DNA of 39,197 nt, taken from Bacteroidia bacterium. GTDB lineage: Bacteria; Bacteroidota; Bacteroidia; Cytophagales; Cyclobacteriaceae. Under the pieces are notes generated by a model. The model saw only the letters and a program-made list of their open reading frames with translations, was not told where the DNA came from and searched no databases. Both the position numbers and the translations under genes were made by a program. The stretch covers positions 1 to 39,197 of the forward strand of contig JAUIKU010000017.1 in NCBI GenBank assembly GCA_030430675.1. Direction: 5' to 3'. Every line of letters begins with the position of its first letter. Position 1 is the first letter of the stretch. Positions 1 to 8,211 of this stretch are shown one piece after another.

Positions 1-2
1 AT

Positions 3-1442
3 GAGCGAAGAATTTCAGAGTTGACAGCGCGATTTCCAGGTAGAATAGAAAAACTATCAGTTAATTTCACTGGACAAAAAGTTAGGAAAGGTCAGACTTT
101 GGCCAAAATATACTCCCCTGACCTTGTAACTGCCCAGAAAGAACTATTCGAAGCTTACAAATACAAGGACAGTAACCCCAGCTACTACAAAGCCTCGCGA
201 CAAAAGCTAAAGTTATGGGATCTTACTGAGGCCCAGATCAAGGAAATAGAAGAAGCGGGAGAAGTAATACATTATTTTGATGTTCTTTCACCCATCACTG
301 GCACAGTCACTATGCGTCACGTTGCTCTCGGCGACTATGTCAAGGAGGGCACCCCGCTGTTTGAGGTTATCAACCTAAGTCGCGTATGGGTGATATTTGA
401 TGCCTATGAAAGCGATTTACCTTGGATCAAATTAGGCGATAGGATCAATTTCACCATTAAATCAATTCCAGGAGAGTCTTTTGAAGGGAAAGTGACTTTT
501 ATAGATCCAGTAATTAACCAAATGACTCGAGTGGCCGGAGTAAGGGCTGAACTCAGCAACCCCAGAGATATATTAAAACCCCAAATGCTCGCCTCCGGTA
601 TCTTGAGAACCATGTTACCTGGGAGCGGAGATCAACTGGTAGTTCCTAAATCGGCGGTTTTATGGACCGGTAAGGAAGCAGTAGTCTACGTGATGAGCCA
701 GGATCACAACAATATGTTCCAGTACCGGGAGATTGATCTGGGAGCAGAAGCTGGCGATTATTATGTGGTTAAACAGGGGCTGGATGAAGGAGAAATGGTG
801 GCATCCAACGGAGTGTTCAAAATCGACGCAGCCGCACAACTGGGAGGTAAACCAAGCATGATGAACCCCGAAGGTGGCAAAGTATCAGTAGGTCACGATC
901 ATGGTGGTACGGATATGGATGATAGGCCGGAGTCCTCTGAACATGATGGGCATGATCAAAGTACCTCTGATAACACGGGTAAGATCGATACGTCTTTAAA
1001 CAAAGAGTTCCAAAAACAACTAACCACCGTTTATAAAGCATACTTGGATTTACAAAAAGCCTTTATGGCAAGCGACGGAGCAAAGGTGAAAAAATCCGCG
1101 CCAGAGGTTGAGGTTTCTCTTAATAATGTAAATATGAGTCTGGTTAAAGGAGAGATGCACAATTACTGGATGGAACGGCAAATGGAAATCCAAAAGACTT
1201 TAGATCAATTAAAATCTACCAATAATATTGAAAAACAAAGACTTGCTTATGCAGACTTTAGTGACGCTTTATACAACGCCATCAAAATGTTTGGCACCGA
1301 TGGTCAAACCATCTACTATCAGTTTTGCCCAATGGCAAGAAACAGCAAAGGAGCTTATTGGCTAAGTTCTTTGAAGGATATCCAAAATCCATACTATGGT
1401 GAGGCAATGTTAACCTGTGGAGAGACCAGGGAAACGCTTTAG
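3..1442 (+). CDS. cusB: RND efflux periplasmic adaptor, CusB-type, with C-terminal DUF3347 (5' partial)
   Basis: This is the membrane-fusion subunit that links an inner-membrane HME-RND pump to its outer-membrane channel. The frame is open to the window edge, so the true start lies upstream; the TTG at 21 is not a convincing start. The visible part begins in the lipoyl-like hairpin (RFPGRIEKL, then GQKVRKGQTLAKIYSPDL), followed by the beta-barrel region (SPITGTVT, WVIFDAYESDLPWIKLGD) and the membrane-proximal domain. A His/Asp-rich linker (GHDHGGTDMDD, EHDGHDQ) then leads into a C-terminal DUF3347 domain of about 140 residues ending in YYQFCPMA and LTCGE. Bacteroidota Cu/Ag adaptors commonly carry this domain, thought to bind metal. 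The free-standing protein at 25303 is its closest relative in the window. Cu/Ag specificity is inferred from the domain and the neighbours. Confidence 0.9.
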   Translation, partial: ERRISELTARFPGRIEKLSVNFTGQKVRKGQTLAKIYSPDLVTAQKELFEAYKYKDSNPSYYKASRQKLKLWDLTEAQIKEIEEAGEVIHYFDVLSPITGTVTMRHVALGDYVKEGTPLFEVINLSRVWVIFDAYESDLPWIKLGDRINFTIKSIPGESFEGKVTFIDPVINQMTRVAGVRAELSNPRDILKPQMLASGILRTMLPGSGDQLVVPKSAVLWTGKEAVVYVMSQDHNNMFQYREIDLGAEAGDYYVVKQGLDEGEMVASNGVFKIDAAAQLGGKPSMMNPEGGKVSVGHDHGGTDMDDRPESSEHDGHDQSTSDNTGKIDTSLNKEFQKQLTTVYKAYLDLQKAFMASDGAKVKKSAPEVEVSLNNVNMSLVKGEMHNYWMERQMEIQKTLDQLKSTNNIEKQRLAYADFSDALYNAIKMFGTDGQTIYYQFCPMARNSKGAYWLSSLKDIQNPYYGEAMLTCGETRETL

Positions 1443-1567
1443 ACAACTGGTGAAGCCGATTGAATTTTGGCAAGTTACCCCGCTTGATAGAAAGCAAAAA
1501 TGAGTACAATAAAGATAAAATTGTGTATCGCTGATAAAGCAGGATAATGGTAATTTTATTAAAAACG

Positions 1568-1942
1568 ATGAAAATTCTCAAAGTCATATCGTTACTGCTG
1601 CTATTATCCACCAACGGTTTTACTATGGCTAAAGACCATTGCGTGAAGATAACTGGAGCGCCCTCACTTCTAACTCAACTAAAAGAGCCAAGTGCTGCCG
1701 ATGAGCCATCGGATAATCAGTGCAATGCCGCAAACTACCAATTTTACATGGTTTACACGCTTCATGAGAGCAACATTTACCCTCCCGTTCCTTGCCCGTC
1801 AAGGTTGCCAAGAGTGAGGTTTGAGACTAGTAGACAACTCGGTCTGTGGAGCGAAAGTTTGAAACCTCAGTTGATTGTGAATTGGTCGAGACCTTATTAT
1901 ATACCCGATACCTATATTCAAATACAGTCTTTTCTTTTATAG
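1568..1942 (+). CDS. Small secreted protein, divergent HYC/CC/PP-like
   Basis: A predicted 124-residue exported protein. I chose the ATG at 1568 because a clean signal peptide starts there (MKILKVISLLLLLSTNGFT); an in-frame ATG at 1547 would add seven residues. The segment STNGFTMAKDHC resembles the start of Bacteroidota HYC_CC_PP-type small proteins, which read roughly STTGFTxxKHYC, with DHC in place of HYC. The C-terminus (IPDTYIQIQSFLL) resembles the proline-rich, QSFL-like tails of such proteins and of the protein at 4780. The Cys-Cys pair is missing in this frame, although TGC TGC at 1693-1698 would give it in another frame, so the gene may be decaying. It follows cusB by about 125 bases. 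Function unknown; a periplasmic metal role is only suggested by position. Confidence 0.5.
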   Translation: MKILKVISLLLLLSTNGFTMAKDHCVKITGAPSLLTQLKEPSAADEPSDNQCNAANYQFYMVYTLHESNIYPPVPCPSRLPRVRFETSRQLGLWSESLKPQLIVNWSRPYYIPDTYIQIQSFLL

Positions 1943-2076
1943 CCAGTGGTGACCTCATTGCATTCATATTAACACAATGTAAATGTTCGAGGTAATCTGA
2001 TCACTTGACCTACAGATAATTGATTTGCCCAGTGCCTATAATACAATTTAGTATCTATGATAAAGAAATCAGAATA

Positions 2077-2265
2077 ATGACAAGACTTGAATATAGTAAG
2101 GAGATCCTTCAAAAAGTGAGTTTCAGCAAAGAGCTATTTGAAAAGGAACTCCTTAAATCAAAAAGATCAATTAAAAGCACAGATGTGCTGGACCTAAAGT
2201 TGTGGTGTGAAAATCAGTTTGCAGCTAGATACCCGGGTGTGATCAGGAGAAGCTTTCTTGAATAG
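2077..2265 (+). CDS. Conserved-looking small hypothetical protein
   Basis: A 62-residue charged, soluble protein starting MTRLEYSKEILQKVSF, with a helical, Lys/Glu-rich middle (FEKELLKSKRSI) and a C-terminal WCENQF segment. The ATG at 2077 is preferred over the upstream frame opening at 2020, whose extra residues look like random translation. I recall short Bacteroidota proteins of this shape near membrane or metal genes, but I cannot name a family with certainty. No signal peptide, membrane segment or metal motif is visible. It sits 35 bases upstream of the SPFH lipoprotein gene and could be co-transcribed with it. Confidence 0.5.
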   Translation: MTRLEYSKEILQKVSFSKELFEKELLKSKRSIKSTDVLDLKLWCENQFAARYPGVIRRSFLE

Positions 2266-2300
2266 CTGTCAGTTATGGAATCACAAAAAAAAATTGCATC

Positions 2301-3107
2301 ATGAAAAATTCAAAATTAAAACTATTAGTAGTAATACCAGTCGTATGGATTGGTTTTGCAGGTTGTTCGGTGGTAAAGCCAGGTGAACAGGCAATGAAAT
2401 GGAAACCTTATAGTAAGGGTTTAATGACTGAGAAAGTATACAAAGATGGAGTGGTGTGGAATTGGCCATGGAATGGAATGGTAAAGTATAGCACTCAGTG
2501 GCAAACATTTACTGAGAATGTTGCCGTACTTACAGAAGATGAATTACACGTGAATCTGACAGTTTCAGTTACTTTAAGGCCAATCGAGGCAGAATTGCCT
2601 GAACTTGAATTAGAAGTTGGTAGTGATTACTATAATAGCGTAGTCCGCCCCGAGTTCATCAGCCTAACAAGGAATGTGTTCTCAGGTTACAAGTATAATG
2701 TTATATCGCCCCAAAGCCCTTCGATAGAGGCCAAAATCTTCGAGCTTCTGGTGGACAAAGTAAAGGATAAACACCTTGAATTTGATAATGTCACTGTAGA
2801 CCACATTGAATATCCTATCGTGGTGACTTCTGCAGTTGATGAGAAATTAGCGGTGGAACAGGCAATAGAGCAGAAGAATTACGAACTGCAAATCGCCGAG
2901 AAGGACGCAGAAATACAAAGAACGCTGGCAAGGGGGCAAAGAGATGCCCAGCAAATAATCGATGCGGGATTAACTCCCAGATATTTGCAGTACAAAGCTT
3001 TGGAAGTACAGGATAAATTATCCGGTAGCCAAAACGCAAAGTTTTTCTTTGTACCTCTTGGGAAGGATGGCCTGCCTATAATCATAGATAGCAGCGGTGG
3101 AAACTAG
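2301..3107 (+). CDS. SPFH/prohibitin-like lipoprotein
   Basis: A 268-residue membrane-anchored SPFH (band 7/prohibitin) protein. The N-terminus has a lipoprotein signal with lipobox FAGC and Cys22 as the acylation site. The SPFH core follows: VVKPGEQAMKW, an entry strand around YKDGVVWNWPW, and NVAVLTEDELHVNLTVSVTLRP. A charged helix (VEQAIEQKNYELQIAEKDAEIQR) and a prohibitin-like tail (ARGQRDAQQIIDAGLTPRYLQYKALE) close the protein. Family members form large ring oligomers at membranes and influence protease or membrane-domain function. The substrate here is unknown. It starts 35 bases after the previous small gene and has no obvious link to metal export beyond position. Confidence 0.85.
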   Translation: MKNSKLKLLVVIPVVWIGFAGCSVVKPGEQAMKWKPYSKGLMTEKVYKDGVVWNWPWNGMVKYSTQWQTFTENVAVLTEDELHVNLTVSVTLRPIEAELPELELEVGSDYYNSVVRPEFISLTRNVFSGYKYNVISPQSPSIEAKIFELLVDKVKDKHLEFDNVTVDHIEYPIVVTSAVDEKLAVEQAIEQKNYELQIAEKDAEIQRTLARGQRDAQQIIDAGLTPRYLQYKALEVQDKLSGSQNAKFFFVPLGKDGLPIIIDSSGGN

Positions 3108-3299
3108 CATATCCAGCCAAATGCTATAGAGAAGAGCGGAGGTGATAAAACAGTAAATCACTTTTCAACAAAATTGAAATTCAAAGAATAAGTAAATATT
3201 AGCTGCCGCTAGAGCCAACAAGATTGAGATCTAGACTTTATAGGAAGGTAATTGGTCTCTTTTGGCAGGATCAATAGTGAGGCTTTAAATACCGGAGAT

Positions 3300-3767
3300 A
3301 TGAGGAAGAAAAACAAAAAGATAGTAAAAAGAGCAACAACCAGGAAGTTGAGTAAAGGAGACAAAATCCTTAGTGTGGGGTTCATTATATTCTTTGTAGG
3401 GATATTCGGATGGTTTACCTATATAAATATTCAAGAGGCAGGCCATCATGCTGAAGTCAGTAAACTGTATGGTGGAACCGAGGTCAGTAATGATTTGGTC
3501 TGTATGGTAAATGATACTTATATGGGTGAAAAGCAACTGCTGGTGCCGGTGGATGAGAAGGACTATTACGGCTGCTGTGCCATGTGTGTGGAAAAATTAC
3601 AAAAGAATATTGATGATGCGAGGTATGCTGTGGACCCGCAAACATTAGAGCCGGTAGATAAGGCAACTGCCTTTATAGTTTTGAAATCGGATAACAGTAG
3701 CGAAGTGTTGTATTTCACATCAAAAGAGAATTACCATCTCTATAAAAATCAACACGCCCTCAAGTAA
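3300..3767 (+). CDS. Membrane-anchored TRASH-like metal-binding protein
   Basis: A predicted 155-residue protein with a basic N-terminus, one membrane segment (ILSVGFIIFFVGIFGWF) and a periplasmic Cys domain. Counted from the ATG at 3300, Cys68, Cys92, Cys93 and Cys96 lie in VCMVND and YYGCCAMC. The spacing C-x23-C-x3-C is close to the TRASH treble-clef pattern (C-x19-22-C-x3-C) of metal sensing and trafficking proteins, and also recalls NosL/MlpB-type proteins. The rest of the domain (AVDPQTLEPVDKATAF, YFTSKENY) fits that group. A TTG at 3252 would add 16 residues but the 3300 start gives a sensible membrane topology. A copper-handling role is inferred. Confidence 0.7.
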   Translation: MRKKNKKIVKRATTRKLSKGDKILSVGFIIFFVGIFGWFTYINIQEAGHHAEVSKLYGGTEVSNDLVCMVNDTYMGEKQLLVPVDEKDYYGCCAMCVEKLQKNIDDARYAVDPQTLEPVDKATAFIVLKSDNSSEVLYFTSKENYHLYKNQHALK

Positions 3768-3823
3768 GTATTGGTAGCGCATCCAATTCATACGGTATGT
3801 TGTAGAGTTGCAAAGAATTGAGA

Positions 3824-4042
3824 ATGATGAAAAAGAATCATGAAATACAGTCTAAGAAAAACAAGATAAAAGGAGAAGTCGGTTATGGTATCATGTGGCT
3901 TTTTGTAGCGTTGCTTATAGAGGGTATTGGATATATTTATGGTTTTAGAGGCAGTTACACGCACATGGTAGCAGGCCTTGCTGTGATTGGAGCTGTATAT
4001 AAATTTTCAACATCTATCAAATTGTATAGAAAATTTAACTAG
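3824..4042 (+). CDS. Small membrane protein, unknown
   Basis: A 72-residue protein starting MMKKNHEIQSKKNK, highly basic at the N-terminus and followed by two hydrophobic stretches (YGIMWLFVALLIEGIGYIYGF and THMVAGLAVIGAVYKF). A short GFRGSYTH loop joins them. The two adjacent ATG codons at 3824 and 3827 are equally possible starts. No conserved family is recognised. It lies 57 bases after the TRASH-like gene and 47 bases before the channel-like gene, so co-transcription is possible. Confidence 0.5.
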   Translation: MMKKNHEIQSKKNKIKGEVGYGIMWLFVALLIEGIGYIYGFRGSYTHMVAGLAVIGAVYKFSTSIKLYRKFN

Positions 4043-4088
4043 ACTTTGGGAATATTAAGACCTGAACCAGCATAATAAATTGTTAGAC

Positions 4089-4655
4089 ATGACACCAGAA
4101 TCACCCAGATTTACTTTTAGCCTAGCCTTTAAAACACTATCCGCCAGGGAATTAGGATTAATTGTATTGGGTTTATCACTTTACCTATTGATGCTTTTAG
4201 TAATCGACCATAGTTTGTATGAACCTGTACTTTCAAATTTTGTGGTGTTCTTCTCTTTAATTAAGATCTTATATATCTTGTTATTTACATTCCGCAGATT
4301 AACTGTTTGTCTAGCCACAGGTCATTCTTTTTATAACGTTGTCACCGCTTATGGCCTTATCATAGGACTTCTGGTAGTATCTTTCGCTTCCGACTATTTC
4401 TGTTTAAATACCTGCTTGCCGGAGGCTTTTAAGGAAACAAGTGGTGTGCTGACGTTACCAGAAACCGCCTTCAATTTTCTTTACTTCAGCTTAGTGACTT
4501 TCGCCACCATAGGGTACGGTGATATTGTACCCATGATTCTAAAAGCGAAGTTGTTGGTGATGTTTGAGATAATAACAAGTTTTGTAATGATTGTTTTTGT
4601 CATTTCCAACTTTGACAAAATACCCAATTATAAACCTCTTATGAAGAACCATTGA
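4089..4655 (+). CDS. Potassium-channel-like membrane protein
   Basis: A 188-residue integral membrane protein with about four hydrophobic segments. Near the C-terminus it has a pore helix and selectivity filter, FSLVTFATIGYGDIVP, with the K+ signature T-I-G-Y-G-D at about residues 140-145. A final membrane helix (LLVMFEIITSFVMIVFVI) follows. This matches the Ion_trans_2 pore module of prokaryotic K+ channels, preceded here by two extra N-terminal helices. No cytoplasmic RCK/TrkA-N domain is present, so gating is not evident. The ATG at 4089 is preferred over TTG 4080. K+ flux could balance charge during cation stress, but this is speculation. Confidence 0.8.
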   Translation: MTPESPRFTFSLAFKTLSARELGLIVLGLSLYLLMLLVIDHSLYEPVLSNFVVFFSLIKILYILLFTFRRLTVCLATGHSFYNVVTAYGLIIGLLVVSFASDYFCLNTCLPEAFKETSGVLTLPETAFNFLYFSLVTFATIGYGDIVPMILKAKLLVMFEIITSFVMIVFVISNFDKIPNYKPLMKNH

Positions 4656-4779
4656 AAATTTAGGAAATAAATTAAGTGATATAAATCAATACATATCCTG
4701 ACGTTAGTCAATTGAAATTAACATAAGGAATTCTTAATTTATACTGGTGAAATTGTCGGTCCTTACTGACCTCAATCTG

Positions 4780-5343
4780 ATGATCAAGAAGTTACGTACA
4801 TTCAAAGCTAGCCTAGTCGCAATTTTATTAGTTGCACTAAGCAGTGTTTTTGTATGCGATTTTTTGTGTGATGTTGGGCTTATTGAAATTAGTCTTCATG
4901 GTCATCAAACTGAAGTATTCGTAGATCGGAGAGATTCATCTAATTCATCTACCTTTCAACCTCATGGTGATGATGCTCATCATCATCCGAGTCATCAACA
5001 TCAGTTAGAAAGAAATAGTAAAAGCTCCCATAATCATTCCGGAAGCGATCATCACCATGACTTGCTGACCACAGTACATTATCATGAAGATCAGCAACAA
5101 AATACTGAACAGGATGATTGTTGTGAAGAAGAAACTAATGCCCTATTTAGTTCATTACTCAAACATCAACCTAAGGCACTCGATTTAAAAACCAAGTACT
5201 TTCAACTGTCAGCGATTGATTTTCATTTGGAAAAAATCGTTGTTTTCAACTCTGTGGTCCCATCTGGGGAGATTTACTTGCTTGATCTACCGCCACCCAG
5301 TTCCTGGGACATTCGTATTCTTATTCAGTCATTTCTTAATTAG
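4780..5343 (+). CDS. His-rich secreted protein with CC and PPP motifs
   Basis: A protein of about 187 residues beginning MIKKLRTFKASLVAILLVALSS, a signal peptide or anchor. A GTG at 4747 would add 11 residues. The middle is very His-rich (DDAHHHPSHQHQLE, SDHHHD, VHYHEDQQQ), then comes DDCCEEETN. The tail is LLDLPPPSSWDIRILIQSFLN. The CC motif followed by a PPP tail and a QSFL ending resembles Bacteroidota HYC_CC_PP-type proteins, with a His-rich insertion and no HYC. It probably binds periplasmic Cu, Ag or Zn; this is inferred from composition. It stands upstream of the HMA-AraC regulator with hairpins between them. Confidence 0.6.
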   Translation: MIKKLRTFKASLVAILLVALSSVFVCDFLCDVGLIEISLHGHQTEVFVDRRDSSNSSTFQPHGDDAHHHPSHQHQLERNSKSSHNHSGSDHHHDLLTTVHYHEDQQQNTEQDDCCEEETNALFSSLLKHQPKALDLKTKYFQLSAIDFHLEKIVVFNSVVPSGEIYLLDLPPPSSWDIRILIQSFLN

Positions 5344-5397
5344 CCCTTTCGGGCTCAATCCTTCAATGGTGGACACCTTTTGAGTTGTTTCCACCAT
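5342..5397 (+). terminator. Two hairpins after the His-rich gene, possible terminator
   Basis: Immediately at the stop codon there is a short hairpin, AGCCC (5342-5346), loop TTTC, GGGCT (5351-5355). Eleven bases on is a second perfect 8-bp inverted repeat, ATGGTGGA (5366-5373) and TCCACCAT (5390-5397). No U-run follows, so factor-independent termination is uncertain. They could also be mRNA-stabilising 3' structures. Confidence 0.4.
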
Positions 5398-5402
5398 GTC
5401 AT

Positions 5403-5475
5403 CATTTCCATGTTTAGACAGTTTGGATAACTATCAAATTCTCTCTAATGGAAATGTGTAACACAATCTAAAATC
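5403..5475 (+). promoter_or_regulatory. Regulatory region upstream of the first HMA-AraC gene
   Basis: A 9-bp perfect inverted repeat, CATTTCCAT (5403-5411) and ATGGAAATG (5448-5456), is separated by 36 bases. The right arm runs into GAAATGTGTAAC (5451-5462), a motif resembling AAAATCCTGTAAC and AAAATCGTGTAAC in front of copA and copZ. A weak TAAAATCA lies just after it. The arrangement suggests an operator for the HMA-AraC family, possibly autoregulation, but this is inference from shared sequence only. Confidence 0.35.
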
Positions 5476-5504
5476 AAGGAGTGTAAAAAAGAAATCTTCG
5501 AATA

Positions 5505-6353
5505 ATGGAAACAATTAATCTTCATATAAAAAACATGGTGTGCTCCCGCTGTATATGGGCAGTTGAGCAGACGTTTAAGGCTATAGGAGTGGATATTCTC
5601 CATATTGAGATGGGGCATTCAATCGTCAAGATCCCTGATGAGGTGAGTATGGATACCATAGAAATAAAGCTACAGGAGTTGGGTTTTGAACTGTTGGAAA
5701 ATAAGGAAGATATCATCATTAATCAATTGAAGAAAGCAATTGACAATTATCTCAAATTGATGGAGAATTTTCTGCAAGGAACCAGTTTGTCGGAGTTCCT
5801 TTCTAAAGAAGTTGGTAAAAACTATAACTACATAAGCAAACTCTTCTCCCGTCATGAATCTTTAACCATTGAATCCTACTATATCCATAAACGAATTGAC
5901 CGGGTGAAGGAGTTATTGGATTATGATCAGCTAAGTCTTAGTGAAATTGCTGCCAAATTGAACTACAGTAGCGTGCATTATTTGTCCAGCCAGTTTAAAA
6001 AGGTCACTGGGCTTTCTGTTTCTGAATTTAAACACAGGCTAAAGCAAAAGGAGCAAGTCCATACTGGATTAAAGAACGTTTATGATGACCTTAATGATAG
6101 AGGTTTTGTCTTCAATTTCAACGGTGGAGAAGACTGCCTTGAGTGTCCAGAGCTATGTACCAGCTTTAACTTAGAGGATGTTGAGATCAAAGAGGAGTAC
6201 CGCTTCAAGGCGAAAAAGGGTGAAGGGACAAAACTGGTAGTCTATTCAGTACAAACTAAAGATGGATTAAAGGGGATCTTGATGGATGGATTGAACGGTT
6301 ATTCCAGTAAATTATCACAAAGGTTACTAAGTAATGCTACTGTTTCAAGGTAG
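5505..6353 (+). CDS. HMA-AraC fusion regulator with Cys-containing C-terminal extension
   Basis: A 282-residue predicted transcription regulator. Residues 1-65 form a small HMA-like ferredoxin-fold domain with metal-ligand motif MVCSRC (Cys13, Cys16), where metallochaperones have MxCxxC. Residues about 70-180 are an AraC-type double helix-turn-helix: YNYISKLFSRHESLTIESYY, then LSLSEIAAKLNYSSVHYL and SSQFKKVTGLSVSEFK. It uniquely has about 100 further residues with CLECPELC (211-218) and KGEGTKLVVYS. The shorter paralogues at 21092 and 21737 lack this extension. The fusion suggests direct sensing of Cu+/Ag+ by the HMA part. It is probably monocistronic, with promoter elements upstream. Confidence 0.85.
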   Translation: METINLHIKNMVCSRCIWAVEQTFKAIGVDILHIEMGHSIVKIPDEVSMDTIEIKLQELGFELLENKEDIIINQLKKAIDNYLKLMENFLQGTSLSEFLSKEVGKNYNYISKLFSRHESLTIESYYIHKRIDRVKELLDYDQLSLSEIAAKLNYSSVHYLSSQFKKVTGLSVSEFKHRLKQKEQVHTGLKNVYDDLNDRGFVFNFNGGEDCLECPELCTSFNLEDVEIKEEYRFKAKKGEGTKLVVYSVQTKDGLKGILMDGLNGYSSKLSQRLLSNATVSR

Positions 6354-6441
6354 GGCTGATCTTAAAGCTGAGCCTTGCTGAAATTCATAAGGTTATAAAG
6401 GTGCAGGTAAAATTAATTCATCTAGCTACCGGTCCCGCCCC

Positions 6442-6518
6442 TTGATTAAATCAAAATTCCATACATCTAAAACATAATATTTGAGCCTCTGGGATATGGT
6501 ATAGTTTATTTTACCATA
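6442..6518 (+). promoter_or_regulatory. Promoter region of the cytochrome/barrel operon
   Basis: Three elements are visible. TTGATTAAATCAA (6442-6454) is a 13-base palindrome with a central A. It runs into AAAATTCCATACATCTAA (6453-6470), nearly identical to 9459-9476 in front of the stress-protein gene. A candidate -33 TTTG (6480-6483) and -7-like TAGTTTAT (6502-6509) are 18 bases apart. The -7 lies inside an inverted repeat, TATGGTA (6495-6501) and TACCATA (6512-6518), a possible operator just upstream of the start codon at 6530. Confidence 0.45.
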
Positions 6519-6529
6519 AAGTTTTAAAA

Positions 6530-6967
6530 ATGACTATGCCTGTTAATGTCAATAAAATGAGGGCCTTTTGTGAATTTATCAACAAGGTAATTTTACTGGC
6601 CTTACTTTTTGCCTCGGCAACACCAGTTCTAGGTCAGAAACCCACTGACTGGAAAGCCCCCCAAGAAGCTAATAATTTTGAAAACCCCTTAGCCGGTAAC
6701 AATAACGCAATTGTTGATGGCAAGAAGCTTTACACCAAGATGTGTGTCATATGTCATGGAAATAAAGGAAAGGGGGACGGTGTAGCTGGAATGAGTCTTA
6801 AACCTCGTCCAACTAATTTGGCCACAGCAACTGTTCAAGGTCAAAGTGATGGAGCCATTTATTGGAAAATTACCGAAGGAAGACCCCCTATGGCTACATA
6901 TGAATCTGTCATTTCTGAAGAACAGAGATGGCAACTGGTAAACTATATAAGGACTTTTGGTAAATAA
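6530..6967 (+). CDS. Cytochrome c, mono-haem, secreted
   Basis: A 145-residue class I cytochrome c exported by an N-terminal signal peptide (VILLALLFASATPVLGQ). The haem attachment site CVICH is at residues 72-76, inside LYTKMCVICHGNKGKGDG. The remainder is typical of the family: SLKPRPTNL, YWKITEGRPPMATYES with a likely axial Met, and a final helix EEQRWQLVNYIRTF. It would carry electrons in the periplasm. It is the first gene of a close cluster with a beta-barrel (19-base gap), a second cytochrome and a YceI-like protein. The partner reductase or oxidase is not in the window. Confidence 0.9.
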   Translation: MTMPVNVNKMRAFCEFINKVILLALLFASATPVLGQKPTDWKAPQEANNFENPLAGNNNAIVDGKKLYTKMCVICHGNKGKGDGVAGMSLKPRPTNLATATVQGQSDGAIYWKITEGRPPMATYESVISEEQRWQLVNYIRTFGK

Positions 6968-6986
6968 AACCTAAAGTAATTGAGAT

Positions 6987-8195
6987 ATGAAAAATTCTAT
7001 ACAATTGATTTTAGCAATTGCCTTTTTAGGAGCATTTGTATTCAATGATGTATTTGCTCAAGATTCAGGTCAAATAGCTGAATTAAAGCAAATTAAGCAA
7101 GACGTTGAAAGTTTGAAACCAGGTAAAAGCAGGTTTTTGCTACGGGGTTACGCTCATGCGGGTTTGGAGTATCACGATGAAGATGACGAATTAACTTTCG
7201 TGGGTGGAGCCTTTAATCCCCTATTTGTCTACCAACAATCTGACAGGCTGTTATTTGAAGCTGAGGTCGAAATGAAGTTTGAAGAAAACGAATTTGAAAT
7301 CGGTTTAGAATTCGCTAACATATCTTACATCCTAAATGAAACACTCATCATCAGAGCAGGAAAAATATTTGTTCCATTCGGAATATTCACCGAACGTTTG
7401 CACCCTGCCTGGATAAACAAATTTCCTAATTTCCCATTAGGCTATGGGCATGACGGTATTTTGCCTGGTACCGACCTGGGAGTTGAACTTCGGGGTGCGG
7501 CCCACGCAGGTAATCTTAAGTATAACTATTCTATATACGCAATTAATGGACCCCAATTGGATGAAGGAGCAGAACACGAGGATGATATTGGCAAGCTAAT
7601 ATATGGTAATATCAGAGATAATAATAAAAATAAGGCTATTGGTGGAAGAATAGGAATATTTCCATTCTCTAACTCATCATTAGAGCTTGGGTTTTCCGCT
7701 CAATTTGCCAAGGTAGGCTCTGATAATTCAGAATTCAATGATATAGGAGCGAATCTTTATGCCTTCGATCTGTCATATATAAAAGCCATACCTGCAATAA
7801 AAAGTGTGATTGACATTAAGGCACAAACCAATTTTATCAACGTGGACGATGCGGATTATCCAGACCCTGAGGACCCAACTGGTGTAGAAACTTTCACTTT
7901 CAATAATAAAAGCGAGGCGTACTTTATTCAGGGCTCTATACGGCCTTCGTTTGTAGGTAATAGATTCTTTCAGAACATGGAGCTGGCTATGAGGTATTCA
8001 GATATCCAAACTCCTGAAGGTGCTCATTGGCACACCGAAGAGGACCAACTGGATATTGGTCTCAACTATTGGCTTGATTGGCGTACTGTGTTAAAATTCA
8101 CGTTTCGTAAGAGCGGACAAGGGGTGGATGAAAGTGAAGAGGAACATAAAGAGTCTGGAAATGCCTTTTTCGTGCATTGGGCCATAGGTTTTTAA
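6987..8195 (+). CDS. Outer-membrane beta-barrel (porin-like) protein
   Basis: A 402-residue exported protein with a signal peptide ending near FAQDSGQ. A short coiled-coil-like segment (IAELKQIKQDVESLK) follows, then alternating amphipathic strands typical of a porin barrel (LLFEAEVEMKFEENEFEIGLEF, LIIRAGKIFVPFG, LELGFSAQFAKVG). It ends in an aromatic residue (FFVHWAIGF), as outer-membrane barrels do. The RAGKIFVPFG and ERLHPAWINKFP segments resemble OprP/OprO-like or DUF3570-type porins, but I cannot fix a family. Its place between two cytochrome genes suggests it supports an electron-transfer or substrate-uptake unit. The barrel at 28135 shares the same general architecture. Confidence 0.75.
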   Translation: MKNSIQLILAIAFLGAFVFNDVFAQDSGQIAELKQIKQDVESLKPGKSRFLLRGYAHAGLEYHDEDDELTFVGGAFNPLFVYQQSDRLLFEAEVEMKFEENEFEIGLEFANISYILNETLIIRAGKIFVPFGIFTERLHPAWINKFPNFPLGYGHDGILPGTDLGVELRGAAHAGNLKYNYSIYAINGPQLDEGAEHEDDIGKLIYGNIRDNNKNKAIGGRIGIFPFSNSSLELGFSAQFAKVGSDNSEFNDIGANLYAFDLSYIKAIPAIKSVIDIKAQTNFINVDDADYPDPEDPTGVETFTFNNKSEAYFIQGSIRPSFVGNRFFQNMELAMRYSDIQTPEGAHWHTEEDQLDIGLNYWLDWRTVLKFTFRKSGQGVDESEEEHKESGNAFFVHWAIGF

Positions 8196-8211
8196 CCATA
8201 AAACTAGCAAC

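Noticed and set aside
6442-6454. TTGATTAAATCAA as an FNR site
   Set aside because: It looks like FNR half-sites, but the spacer is three bases and not four, and the second copy before the stress gene keeps only one half. I report the shared element but not a named regulator.
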